NCBI GenBank assembly: GCA_947644365.1
Contig: CANRYZ010000005.1
Location: 1-53,356, forward strand
Direction: 5' to 3'
Length of the DNA stretch: 53,356 nucleotides
From: an uncultured Oscillibacter sp.
GTDB taxonomy: Bacteria > Bacillota > Clostridia > Oscillospirales > Oscillospiraceae
Positions 24,771-33,420 of this stretch are shown here, in pieces. The position numbers and the translations under genes were made by a program. The notes under the pieces were generated by a model, which did no database searches, had not been told where the DNA came from, and was given only the letters and a program-made list of their open reading frames with translations. How positions within the stretch are numbered: the first letter of the stretch is position 1; the number at the start of each line of letters is the position of its first letter.

Positions 24771-25685
24771 ATGAAAATGAGCCGGCGCAGCGCCTCCTGG
24801 CTGCTTCTGGCCGCCTCGGCCATGTGGGGCAGCAGCTTTGTGGCTTCCAAATACTGCATCAACAGCGGCATGCTGCAATTTGAGATCGTGTTCTGCCGCT
24901 TCGCCCTGGGGAGCGTCCTCACCGCCGCGGTGTTCTGGAGGCAGCTCCGCCGCCCCGCGCGGTCCGCCGTGCGGACGGGCATCGCCATGGGCCTGCTGAC
25001 GGCGCTGACCTTTACCCTGGAGATGTTCGGCCTGGCCGTGACCGGGGCCTCCAAGGCCTCCTTCCTGACGGCCACCAACCTCGTCATGATGCCCTTCCTC
25101 TACGCCCTGTTCTTCCGGGTGCGGCCCGCCCGGCGCTCCGTGCTGGCGGCGGTCCTGGCCCTGACGGGGGTGGGGCTCCTCAGCCTGACGGAGGGCCTGG
25201 GCGGCGCGGCCCCGGGGGACCTGCTCCTGCTGGCGGACGCGGCCACTTACGCCCTCAACAGCCTCCTGCTGGTGCGGCTGGCGGGGGAGGACTCCCGGGT
25301 TCAGATCTCCTTTTTCCAGTTTCTCACCACGGCGGCCTGCATGGGCGCGCTGACGCTGCTCCAGGGGACGGGAGGCGCGTATACCGCCCCGGCGGCGCTG
25401 TCGGTGCTGTACCTGGCGGCGGTGCCCACGGTGCTGTGCTACCTCATCAAAAACTTTGCTCTGAAATATCTGGACCCCGTGCGCTGCACGCTGATCCTGT
25501 CCACGGAGAGCATCTTCTGCGCCATCCTCTCCGCCGTTTTGCTGGGAGAGCGGATGAACGGGCGGATGCTGGCGGGCGCGGCGCTGATCTGCGGCGGCGT
25601 GGCGGCGGAGATCCTGCGCCCGGCGGGACCCGGGGCCAAACAGGAGGCGGAGGCCCCGCAAAATCTGACGGAGGAGACGAAATGA
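24771..25685 (+). CDS. EamA/DMT family transporter
   Basis: About 304 residues with ten membrane helices arranged as two EamA repeats; WLLLAASAMWGSSFVASKY at the N-terminus and the second-half LSTESIFCAILSAVLLGERMNGRMLAGAALI are typical. Such proteins often export amino acids or metabolites. The start is ATG 24771 or 24777 (a GTG at 24768 is also possible); no strong ribosome binding site is present, consistent with coupling to the upstream PLP enzyme 26 bp away. It ends in a 4-bp overlap with the threonine-synthase-like gene. The substrate is unknown; an amino acid from the pathway is a reasonable guess. Confidence 0.9.
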   Translation: MKMSRRSASWLLLAASAMWGSSFVASKYCINSGMLQFEIVFCRFALGSVLTAAVFWRQLRRPARSAVRTGIAMGLLTALTFTLEMFGLAVTGASKASFLTATNLVMMPFLYALFFRVRPARRSVLAAVLALTGVGLLSLTEGLGGAAPGDLLLLADAATYALNSLLLVRLAGEDSRVQISFFQFLTTAACMGALTLLQGTGGAYTAPAALSVLYLAAVPTVLCYLIKNFALKYLDPVRCTLILSTESIFCAILSAVLLGERMNGRMLAGAALICGGVAAEILRPAGPGAKQEAEAPQNLTEETK

Positions 25686-26923
25686 AACACGTAAAATACG
25701 GAAAGTGCGTCAAGTGCGGCAGGACCTATCCCGCCGCGCCGGATCTGACCGCCTGCGCCTGCGGCGGCATTCTGGACATTGTATATGATTACGAGTACAT
25801 CAAGACCCGGCTCACCAAAGAGACCCTGGCGGCCCGGCCGGAGCGGTCCATGTGGCGCTACCGGGAGCTGCTGCCCATCGAGGACGCCACGGAGCCCACG
25901 CCCCTGCGGGTGGGCTGGTCCCCCCTGTACGACGAGCCCCGCCTGGCGGAGGCCCTGGGCCTCAAGCGCCTCTGGGTGAAGGACGACGGCCAGAATCCCA
26001 CCGCCTCCCTAAAGGACCGGGCCAGCGCCATGGCGGTGGCCAAGGCCCGGGAGGCCGGGGCCGGGACCATCGCCTGCTCCTCCACCGGCAACGCCGCCTC
26101 GTCCCTGGCGGGCAACGCGGCGGCGGCGGGCCTTGCCACCTACATCTTCGTGCCCTCCCGGGCGCCCAAGGGCAAGGTGGCCCAGCTGATGACCTTCGGG
26201 GCAACGGTCATCTCCGTCCAGGGCAGCTACGAGGAGACCTTTGAGCTCTCCAAGCAGGCCATCGACCGCTGGGGCTGGTACAACCGCAACGCCGCCATCA
26301 ACCCCTACCTCTCCGAGGGCAAGAAGACCGTGGCCCTGGAGATCATGGAGCAGCTGGATTGGCAGGTGCCGGACTACATCGCCATCAGCGTCGGCGACGG
26401 CTGCACCATCGCCGGGCTCTGGAAGGGCCTCAAGGACCTGTACGCCATCGGCTTTATCGACCGCCTCCCCCGGCTGATCTCCGCCCAGGCGGAGGGGTGC
26501 TGCCCCCTGAACCGCGCCATCGAGACCGGGGAGGACTGGCGCCCCATGGAGGAAAACACGCTGGCGGACTCCATCGCCGTGGGCGTGCCCCGGAACGCGG
26601 ACAAGGCCCTCATGGCCATCCGGGAATCCCGCGGCCTGGTGGTGAACGTGTCCGATGAGGAGATCATGGCCGCCCAGAAGCTGCTGGGCCGGACCTGCGG
26701 CGTCTTCGGCGAGCCGGCGGGCGTCACCGGCACGGCGGGGGTGAAGAAGCTCTGTGAGCGGGGCGTCATCGGCGGGAACGACACCGTGGTATCCGTGGTG
26801 ACGGGCAACGGCCTCAAGGATGTGGAGAATGCCATCAAGGCCTGCGGCGAGCCCATCTCCATCCCCTCGGACATGGACCGGCTGCTGGCGGCCTTCGCGG
26901 AGCGCCGGATTGCCGTGGAGTGA
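25682..26923 (+). CDS. threonine synthase-like PLP enzyme
   Basis: A 413-residue fold-type II PLP protein. An N-terminal zinc-ribbon-like part (Cys9, Cys12, Cys25, Cys27: CVKCG...CACGG) precedes a catalytic core with the PLP lysine in NPTASLKDRAS (residues about 103-113), the SSTGNAASSLAGNAA loop and the Gly-rich SVGDGCTIAGLWKG. This is the ThrC architecture. No thrA or thrB is nearby. Its position in a catabolic operon with another PLP lyase suggests it may have been recruited to a beta/gamma-elimination step, but biosynthetic ThrC cannot be excluded. The ATG overlaps the EamA stop. Translation is likely coupled. Confidence 0.88.
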   Translation: MKHVKYGKCVKCGRTYPAAPDLTACACGGILDIVYDYEYIKTRLTKETLAARPERSMWRYRELLPIEDATEPTPLRVGWSPLYDEPRLAEALGLKRLWVKDDGQNPTASLKDRASAMAVAKAREAGAGTIACSSTGNAASSLAGNAAAAGLATYIFVPSRAPKGKVAQLMTFGATVISVQGSYEETFELSKQAIDRWGWYNRNAAINPYLSEGKKTVALEIMEQLDWQVPDYIAISVGDGCTIAGLWKGLKDLYAIGFIDRLPRLISAQAEGCCPLNRAIETGEDWRPMEENTLADSIAVGVPRNADKALMAIRESRGLVVNVSDEEIMAAQKLLGRTCGVFGEPAGVTGTAGVKKLCERGVIGGNDTVVSVVTGNGLKDVENAIKACGEPISIPSDMDRLLAAFAERRIAVE

Positions 26924-27028
26924 CACGCGGTTCCGGCGGAAAGGGTGACCTTTGACGGATCCGTGAAAAAACAGAGCGGCGCGGCCGGGAATTACATCGC
27001 ATTTTTTTCCGAAACGGGAAAATTTGGA

Positions 27029-27057
27029 TTGTATTTTTTGGAATTTTGTTGTATGAT
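27029..27057 (+). promoter_or_regulatory. promoter of the BMP-type ABC transporter operon
   Basis: TTGTAT (27029-27034), 17 bp spacer, TATGAT (27052-27057); the region is AT-rich and is followed by a 65-nt leader. Confidence 0.6.
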
Positions 27058-27126
27058 GATAGGGGATGAGGTCATCCCACCTCATCCGGTTTCTTTTCAT
27101 ATTGATTTGTAAGGAGGAAAACCAGA

Positions 27127-28404
27127 ATGAAGAAGTTTCTTGCAATCCTGCTGTCCCTGGCGATGGTTTTAAGTCTGGCTGCCTGCGGAGGCGGCGGAGG
27201 CGGCCAGCCCGTCCAGGACAACAAGCCCGCCGAGAACCAGCCTGCGGCTCCCGACGCTCCCGCGGCCCCCGAGGGCAAGACCGTGAAGGTGGGCCTGATC
27301 TGCATCGGCGACGAGAACGACCAGGGCTACACCTACAACTTTATCCGCGGCAAGGAGGCCGCCACCGAGGCCCTGGCCGCCAAGGGCATCAACGTGGAGT
27401 GGGTCACCAAGTGGAACATCGGCGAGGACTCCGGCTGCGAGGACGCCAACATCGAGCTGGCGGACGAGGGCTGCGACCTTATTATCAACAACTCCTTCGG
27501 CTTTGAGCCCTTCATGTTGAAGGTAGCTCCCGACTATCCTGAGATCGAGTTTATTGCCTGCACCAACCAAGCCTCCTGGGGCGACAGCCTGGACAACACG
27601 CACAACGCCTTCGCCAACATCTACGAGGGCCGGTATCTGGCCGGCGTGGTGGCGGGCATGAAGCTCCAGCAGATGATCGACGAGGGGACCATCACCGCCG
27701 ATAAGGCCGTCATCGGGTACGTTGGCGCCTTCTCCTTTGCCGAGGTCATCTCCGGCTTCACCAGTTACTTCCTGGGCGCCCGGAGCGTGTGCCCCAGCGT
27801 GACCATGAAGGTCCAGTTTGTGGGCTCCTGGTCCGACGCCACCGAGGAGGCCAACGCCGCCTCCGCCCTGGCGGACATGGGCTGCGTGATGATCTCCCAG
27901 CACTCCGACAACACCACCCCCGCTACCACCGCCCAGTCCAAGGGCGTGTTCCACACTGGCTACAACAACGACATGATCTCCGTGGCCCCCGAGGCATCCC
28001 TCATCGGCACCCGGATCAACTGGGCCCCCTACTTTGAGTACGCCATCGAGTCCGTGGCCAACGGCGAGAGCTTTGACCAGGACTGGTGCCACGGCATGGA
28101 CATGGACGCCGTGGTGATGACGGACCTCAACGAGGACATCGCCGCCCCCGGCACCGCCGAGAAGCTGGCCGAGGTGGAGGCCGACATCCGCTCCGGCAAG
28201 CTCCAGGTGTTTGACACCAGCACCTTCACCATCGAGGGAAAGAAGCTGGAGACCGCCTTCGCCCTGGACACCGACGGCGATTTTGCCCCCGACTCCGAGG
28301 AGGCCGTGTTCGACGGTGCGTTCCATGAGTCCTATTTCCAGTCTGCTCCCTACTTTGCCCTGACCATCGACGGCATTGAGTGGCTGAACGCCGAATTCGG
28401 CTGA
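27127..28404 (+). CDS. BMP family ABC transporter substrate-binding lipoprotein
   Basis: A 425-residue lipoprotein: Lys-rich N-terminus, hydrophobic core and lipobox LAAC at about residues 17-20, then a Pro/Ala linker to residue 50. The mature part begins VKVGLICIGDENDQGYTYNFIRG, typical of BMP/Med proteins that bind nucleosides or related purine compounds. Later motifs (GYVGAFSFAEVISGFTSYFLGARS, SQHSDNTTPATTAQSKGVFHTGYNND) fit the family. It should deliver ligand to the downstream permeases. The ATG has AAGGAGG about 8 nt upstream. A strong terminator follows, so it is probably made in excess of the other subunits. Confidence 0.95.
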   Translation: MKKFLAILLSLAMVLSLAACGGGGGGQPVQDNKPAENQPAAPDAPAAPEGKTVKVGLICIGDENDQGYTYNFIRGKEAATEALAAKGINVEWVTKWNIGEDSGCEDANIELADEGCDLIINNSFGFEPFMLKVAPDYPEIEFIACTNQASWGDSLDNTHNAFANIYEGRYLAGVVAGMKLQQMIDEGTITADKAVIGYVGAFSFAEVISGFTSYFLGARSVCPSVTMKVQFVGSWSDATEEANAASALADMGCVMISQHSDNTTPATTAQSKGVFHTGYNNDMISVAPEASLIGTRINWAPYFEYAIESVANGESFDQDWCHGMDMDAVVMTDLNEDIAAPGTAEKLAEVEADIRSGKLQVFDTSTFTIEGKKLETAFALDTDGDFAPDSEEAVFDGAFHESYFQSAPYFALTIDGIEWLNAEFG

Positions 28405-28422
28405 TAAACAGAAGAACTCTAT

Positions 28423-28452
28423 AGGGGGCCGCGCGCGGCCCCCTGTTCTTTT
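28423..28452 (+). terminator. intra-operon terminator after the binding-protein gene
   Basis: A perfect GC palindrome (28423-28444) is followed by GTTCTTTT. It lies 19 bp after the BMP stop and should reduce transcription into the ATPase and permease genes. Confidence 0.8.
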
Positions 28453-28490
28453 AGGAGAACGGGCTTATAAACCGGGCGCGGAGCGCTGAT

Positions 28491-28868
28491 AAAGTTTTCG
28501 TCCACCTTTTCCAAAAGGTGGTGGGGTCCAGGGGCAAAGCCCCTGGGCGCGCCGCGCACGGCGCGCGGCTCCCCATGGCGTCCTATTAGACAGAACCCGG
28601 AAGAGGGAGCGCCTTTGCCGCAAGGCGGCAAACAGCGTCCTTCGTCAGAACGTCAGTCTCCTCTCCCTGCTTCCCGGCTGCCTGCCGGACTGAAAGAGGA
28701 GTTTATCGAAACTGCCCACTCCCCCGCAAGCACGGCGGGACGCTTCGCTGCCGCCTGTTACTTATCGCGGTCCTTCGCTGCCGCGCTTTGCGCGGAATTA
28801 CGAGGGACGAGAGCGCGGGGCTCCGCCCCACACCCCGCCACCTTTTGAAAAAGGTGGACGAAAACTTT
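28491..28868. mobile_element. 378 bp inverted-repeat element (MITE-like)
   Basis: Terminal arms at 28491-28526 and 28833-28868 are inverted copies matching at 34 of 36 positions. Each arm itself folds (CCACCTTTT..AAAAGGTGG), and both continue inward into a GGGG-N5-CCCC hairpin. The interior holds more hairpins (for example GCCGCAAGGCGGC) and no credible gene. No transposase is present, so it would be a non-autonomous element if mobile. It separates the binding-protein gene from the ATPase gene of one transporter operon. Confidence 0.65.
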
Positions 28869-28931
28869 AACAATCCTCCATCCGGACTCCGCCCGGCCTG
28901 CCGGGACCTCTTAGAAAGGATGTGACAGTAT

Positions 28932-30467
28932 TTGAGCGATCCTGTATGCGCCATTGAACTCAGGGGCATCACCAAGCGCTTCGGCGAGGTGGTGGCCAAC
29001 GACGGCATCGACCTGCAATTGAACCGGGGGGAGATCCTCTCCTTGCTAGGGGAGAACGGCAGCGGCAAAACCACGCTGATGAACATGCTCTCCGGCATCT
29101 ACTTCCCCGACGAGGGCCAAATTTTCGTAAACGGCCAGCCTGTCTCCATCCGCTCCCCCAGGGACGCCTTTGCCCACGGCATCGGCATGATCCACCAGCA
29201 CTATAAGCTGGTGGACGTGTTTACCGCCACGGAGAATATTGTCCTGGGGCTGGAGGAGGGCGGCAAGCTGGACGTCAGGGCCGCCGGGGCCAAGGTCCGG
29301 GACATCTGTGAGCGGTACGGCTTCGACATCGACCCCGCCCAGAAAATTTATGATATGTCCGTCTCCCAGAAACAGACGGTGGAGATCGTCAAGGTCCTCT
29401 ACCGGGGGGCTGAAATTTTGATCCTGGACGAGCCCACCGCCGTCCTCACCCCCCAGGAGACCGATAAGCTCTTTGACGTGCTCCGGGCCATGAAGGCCGA
29501 CGGCAAGGCCATCGTCATCATCACCCACAAGCTCCACGAGGTCATGGCCCTCTCCGACAAGGTGGCCGTGCTGCGCAAGGGCAAGTACATCGGCACGGTC
29601 AACACGGCGGAGACCAACCCCCAGGCCCTCACCGACATGATGGTGGGCCACGCCGTGACGCTGAACATCCACCGGCCCCGGTATGAAAATCCCGCGCCCC
29701 GGCTGGAGGTGCGGAACCTCACGTGCCTGGACGGCGAGGGCGTGAAAAAGCTCAGCGGCGTCTCCTTCACCGCCATGGGCGGCGAGATATTGGGCGTGGC
29801 CGGCATCGCCGGCTCCGGCCAGCGGGAGCTGCTGGAGGCCATCTCCGGCCTCTACCCGGCGGCGGAGGGCGAGATCATCTACACCCCGGAGGGACGGGAC
29901 CCCTCGGACCTTGTGGGCAAGACCCCCATGCAGATCAAGAAGGCCGGCGTGGCCATGGCCTTCGTCCCCGAGGACCGGCTGGGCATGGGGCTGGTTGGCT
30001 CCATGGGCATGACGGGCAATATGATGCTCCGCTCCTGGAGGAAGGGCAAGGGCGTCTTTGTCAACCGCAGGGACCCCAACGCCCTGGCCATGGAGATCTG
30101 GAAGGAGCTGGAGGTGGTGACCCCCAGCACCGAGTTTCCGGTCCGGCGCATGTCCGGCGGCAACGTGCAGAAGGTGCTGGTGGGCCGCGAGATCGCCAGC
30201 GCCCCCTCGGTCCTCATGACCGCCTACGCGGTGCGGGGCCTGGATATCAACACCTCCTATACCATCTACAATCTGCTGACGGAGCAGAAGATGAAGGGCG
30301 TGGCGGTGATCTACGTGGGCGAGGACCTGGACGTGCTGCTGGAGCTCTGCGACCGCATCCTGGTGCTCTGCGGCGGCCAGGTCAGCGGCGTGGTGGACGC
30401 CCGCGCCGCCACCAAGGAACAGATCGGACTGCTGATGACCCGCCTGGGCGGAAAGGAGGGGGCGTAG
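28932..30467 (+). CDS. ABC transporter ATP-binding protein (nucleoside/simple-sugar type, two NBDs)
   Basis: A 511-residue tandem ATPase. NBD1 (residues about 5-240) is complete: Walker A GENGSGKTT, signature YDMSVSQKQTVEIVKVLYRG, Walker B LILDEPTAVLTP, switch His in IVIITHKL. NBD2 (about 255-500) has a degenerate P-loop (GIAGSGQRELLEAI) as usual for this family, but the Walker B/D-loop region reads SVLMTAYAVRGLDI, where family members have QPTRGLD. The protein powers the two permeases that follow. The start is a TTG at 28932 with AAAGGA about 11 nt upstream. The stop lies directly before the first permease ATG. Confidence 0.93.
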   Translation: MSDPVCAIELRGITKRFGEVVANDGIDLQLNRGEILSLLGENGSGKTTLMNMLSGIYFPDEGQIFVNGQPVSIRSPRDAFAHGIGMIHQHYKLVDVFTATENIVLGLEEGGKLDVRAAGAKVRDICERYGFDIDPAQKIYDMSVSQKQTVEIVKVLYRGAEILILDEPTAVLTPQETDKLFDVLRAMKADGKAIVIITHKLHEVMALSDKVAVLRKGKYIGTVNTAETNPQALTDMMVGHAVTLNIHRPRYENPAPRLEVRNLTCLDGEGVKKLSGVSFTAMGGEILGVAGIAGSGQRELLEAISGLYPAAEGEIIYTPEGRDPSDLVGKTPMQIKKAGVAMAFVPEDRLGMGLVGSMGMTGNMMLRSWRKGKGVFVNRRDPNALAMEIWKELEVVTPSTEFPVRRMSGGNVQKVLVGREIASAPSVLMTAYAVRGLDINTSYTIYNLLTEQKMKGVAVIYVGEDLDVLLELCDRILVLCGGQVSGVVDARAATKEQIGLLMTRLGGKEGA

Positions 30468-31562
30468 ATGAACCACGAGAAGAGAACACCGCTGATCCGT
30501 CTGGCCAAGCGGGAGGGGCTGGAGGGCTGGAAGGTCTGGTGCATCCGGTGCGGGTCCATTCTGCTGGCCCTGCTGCTGGGGGCCCTGGTGATGGGCCTGA
30601 CGGGGGCCAACCCCGTCACGGCTTACGGCACCATGATCTCCGGCGCTCTGGGCAAAAAGAGCGCCATCCGCCAGACGGTGAAGATCGCCGTTCCGCTGCT
30701 GGGCTGCGCCCTGGCCATCGCCCCCTGCTTCAAGATGCGCTTCTGGAACATCGGCGCGGAGGGTCAGATCACCGCCGGGGCCGTGGCCGCCAGCTACTTC
30801 GCCCTCTTCTGGGCGGACCGTCTGCCCTCCCCCGTACTGCTGATTGTCATGGGCATTGCCGGGGCCGTCGCCGGCGGCGTGTGGGCCCTGATCCCCGCCT
30901 TTTTCAAGGCGAAGTGGAACACCAATGAGACGTTGTTCACCCTGATGATGAATTACATCATCATCGGCGTGGTCCGCTGGCTCCAGGGCGGCCCCTGGGA
31001 GGGCCGCAAGGGCTCTCAGATCATTCCCCAATTCGACTCCGCCGCCTGTCTGCCCCGGGTGCTGGGGGTCCACTGCGGCTGGATCATCGTCCTGGTGCTG
31101 GTGGTGTTCATGCACGTCTACATGAACCACACCAAGCACGGCTACGAGATCGCCGTCATCGGCGACAGCGTCAATACCGCCCGGTACGCCGGCATGAACG
31201 TGGGCCGGGTGATGATGCGCACCATGTTCCTCTCCGGGGCCATCAGCGGCGTCGTTGGGTTTATCGTGGCCTCCGGGGCCAACAACACCCTGTACGACGG
31301 CGTGGCCGGCGGCGTGGGCTTCACCTCCATCACCGTGGCCTGGCTGAGCCAACTGAACGCCTTTGCCATGGTGGGCATCTCCGCCATGCTGGCGGTTTTG
31401 AGCAAGGGCGCGGAGACCCTCCAGACCCGCATGGCCGTGCCCACCTCCATCTCCGACATCATCACCGGCATCCTTCTCTTCTGTATGCTGGGGTGCGAGT
31501 TCTTCATCAACTACCGGTTGATCTTCCGGAAAAACAGTCATAAGGAGGCGGCAAAGTCATGA
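30468..31562 (+). CDS. BMP-type ABC transporter permease, subunit 1
   Basis: A 364-residue membrane protein with about ten helices. Features of the BPD_transp_2 family are visible: FWNIGAEGQITAGAVAASYFAL near residue 90 and GANNTLYDGVAGGVGFTSITVAWL near residue 270 in the C-terminal half. It forms the pore together with the next gene product. It begins at the base after the ATPase stop codon, with GAAAGGAGGGGG as ribosome binding site, and ends in a 4-bp overlap with the next permease, so the three are strictly co-expressed. Confidence 0.94.
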   Translation: MNHEKRTPLIRLAKREGLEGWKVWCIRCGSILLALLLGALVMGLTGANPVTAYGTMISGALGKKSAIRQTVKIAVPLLGCALAIAPCFKMRFWNIGAEGQITAGAVAASYFALFWADRLPSPVLLIVMGIAGAVAGGVWALIPAFFKAKWNTNETLFTLMMNYIIIGVVRWLQGGPWEGRKGSQIIPQFDSAACLPRVLGVHCGWIIVLVLVVFMHVYMNHTKHGYEIAVIGDSVNTARYAGMNVGRVMMRTMFLSGAISGVVGFIVASGANNTLYDGVAGGVGFTSITVAWLSQLNAFAMVGISAMLAVLSKGAETLQTRMAVPTSISDIITGILLFCMLGCEFFINYRLIFRKNSHKEAAKS

Positions 31563-32554
31563 GTAATTTCCTGAGCCTGTTTCTGGCCCTGGTCATCGCC
31601 GCCATCACCTACGGCACGCCCCTGCTCTTCGGCACTCTGGGCGAGATCCTCACGGAGAAATCCGGCAACCTAAACCTGGGCGTGGAGGGCATTATGTTCA
31701 TGGGCGGCGCCCTGGGCCTGGGGGGCGTATTCTACTATGAGAAGGCGGCGGGGTCCGGCGCCAGCGGTTTTGTCGCCGTGCTGGTGGGCATCCTGTGCGC
31801 CTTCCTGGCGGGGGCCCTGGCCTCCCTGATCTTCAGCTTTCTCACCACCACCCTCCGGGCCAACCAGAACGTCACCGGCCTGGCCCTGTCCATCTTCGGC
31901 ACCGGCGTGGGCCAGTTTATCGGCGAGTATATGCGGGTCCGGGAGAACGGGTACATCGCCATCGGCAACCAGCTCAAGGGCTTCTTCCAAAACTCCCCCT
32001 TTCCCGCGTTCCTCCAGAGGATTCCCGTGGCGGGCGGCGTGCTCTTCGGCAACAGCGTGTTTTTCTACCTGGGGCTGATCCTGGCCGGGGGGATGTTCTT
32101 CTTCCTGAACCGCACCCGGACGGGGCTCTACCTCCGGGCCGTGGGCGAGTCCCCCGCCACGGCGGACGCCGCGGGCATCAACGTGGAGCGGTACAAGTAC
32201 CTGGCCACCGTGATCGGCGGCGGCATCTCCGCCGTGGGCGGCATGGTGTACATCATGACCATCGCCGGTTGCGTGTGGAACCACGAGGGCCTCAGCGGCG
32301 TGGGCTGGCTGGCGGTGGCCCTGGTCATCTTCTGCATGTGGCGGCCCCTGTCTGCCATCTGGGGCTCCGTGCTCTTCGGGGCGCTGATGATCCTGTACCT
32401 GCGGCTGGTGATCCCCTTTATCCCCACCCAGCTCTACAAGATCCTGCCCTATGTGGTGACGGTCATTGTCCTGATCGCCTCCAGTATGCGCAACAACAAG
32501 GAGAAGCAGCCCCCCGCCAGCCTGGGGCTGGCCTACTTCCGGGAGGACCGGTAA
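31559..32554 (+). CDS. BMP-type ABC transporter permease, subunit 2
   Basis: A 331-residue membrane protein with nine or ten helices. It has the family motif GEILTEKSGNLNLGVEGIMFMGG near residue 25 and GLYLRAVGESPATADAAGINVERYKYLATVIGGGISAVGG near residue 195, the cytoplasmic coupling region. It pairs with the upstream permease. The overlap ATGA with that gene and AAGGAGGCGG upstream set the start. A strong terminator follows, closing the transporter operon. Confidence 0.94.
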   Translation: MSNFLSLFLALVIAAITYGTPLLFGTLGEILTEKSGNLNLGVEGIMFMGGALGLGGVFYYEKAAGSGASGFVAVLVGILCAFLAGALASLIFSFLTTTLRANQNVTGLALSIFGTGVGQFIGEYMRVRENGYIAIGNQLKGFFQNSPFPAFLQRIPVAGGVLFGNSVFFYLGLILAGGMFFFLNRTRTGLYLRAVGESPATADAAGINVERYKYLATVIGGGISAVGGMVYIMTIAGCVWNHEGLSGVGWLAVALVIFCMWRPLSAIWGSVLFGALMILYLRLVIPFIPTQLYKILPYVVTVIVLIASSMRNNKEKQPPASLGLAYFREDR

Positions 32555-32579
32555 ACTCCCCCGGAACCGAGAGACCGCA

Positions 32580-32613
32580 AAAATTCCCGGAGCTTGCGCT
32601 CCGGGAATTTTTT
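32580..32613 (+). terminator. terminator of the BMP transporter operon
   Basis: A 14-bp stem AAATTCCCGGAGC / GCTCCGGGAATTT with a TTGC-type loop and a run of six T. Confidence 0.9.
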
Positions 32614-32707
32614 GGCAAAGTTTATAAATTATTCGCAGATTATTCATGTTTTCGACAGGCGGTCTGTGTTATGGTAAACCAAAATCCAGAGAAAACCAGG
32701 TGATACC

Positions 32708-33364
32708 GTGCGTCTCTCCGACCATACCCGCCGCCCGCCCTGGCGGGACCTGAAATACGCCCTGTGGCTGCCCCTCTATCTGCTGCTGTTCCTGGCCCTG
32801 GAGCGGATGCCCACGGGGCGGTACTGGGCCACCCAGCTGCCCGTGGACGCCCGCATTCCCTTCTGTGAGTGGTTTGTCATCCCCTACTGCCTGTGGTATC
32901 CCTTTTTGGTGATTACGGGGCTGTACCTGCTGCTGCGGGACCGGGCCGCCTTCCGGCGGTACATGCTGTTCCTGGGGAGCACCTTTCTCCTCAGCGAGCT
33001 GATCTGGTTTTTGCTGCCCAGCGGCCAGGACCTGCGCCCCGCGGTTTTTCCCCGGGAAAATCCTCTCACCGCCCTGACGGCGGGCCTGTACCGCATTGAC
33101 ACCAATACCAACGTCTTCCCCTCCGTCCATGTCCTGGGGGCCGTCGGCGCGGCCCTGGCGGTGCGGGACTGCCGCGGCCTGGAGCAAAAAAGGCTCCTGC
33201 GGGCGGGAACGGCGGCGCTGGCGGCGGCCATCTGCCTGTCCACGGTGTTCATCAAACAGCACTCCGTGCTGGACATGCTGGGCGGACTGCTGCTGGGAGG
33301 CCTGGCGGCCCGGGCGGTCTACCGGTCCTCTCCCGCCCTCCGGTTTTCCCGGAAAATGGCATAA
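32708..33364 (+). CDS. PAP2 family phosphatase-like membrane protein
   Basis: A 218-residue membrane protein with about six helices. The PAP2 signature is present in the second half: NVFPSVHVLGAV (PSxH motif, near residue 137) and STVFIKQHSVLDMLGG (the SxxxxxxHxxxD motif, near residue 180). The first PAP2 motif (KxxxxxxRP) is not obvious, as in inositol-phosphorylceramide-synthase-like members. It probably removes phosphate from a lipid such as undecaprenyl or phosphatidyl phosphate, or transfers a head group. The start is a GTG at 32708 with AGGTG upstream. It stands alone, with its own terminator. Confidence 0.85.
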   Translation: MRLSDHTRRPPWRDLKYALWLPLYLLLFLALERMPTGRYWATQLPVDARIPFCEWFVIPYCLWYPFLVITGLYLLLRDRAAFRRYMLFLGSTFLLSELIWFLLPSGQDLRPAVFPRENPLTALTAGLYRIDTNTNVFPSVHVLGAVGAALAVRDCRGLEQKRLLRAGTAALAAAICLSTVFIKQHSVLDMLGGLLLGGLAARAVYRSSPALRFSRKMA

Positions 33365-33368
33365 GCGG

Positions 33369-33407
33369 ACGCCCCGCCCATTGGAAATCCAACGGGCGGG
33401 GCGTTTT
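33369..33407 (+). terminator. terminator of the PAP2 gene
   Basis: A long GC-rich stem (CGCCCCGCCC core, pairing across 33370-33403) followed by TTTT, 5 bp after the stop codon. Confidence 0.85.
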
Positions 33408-33420
33408 GCGCCTTTTCGGA

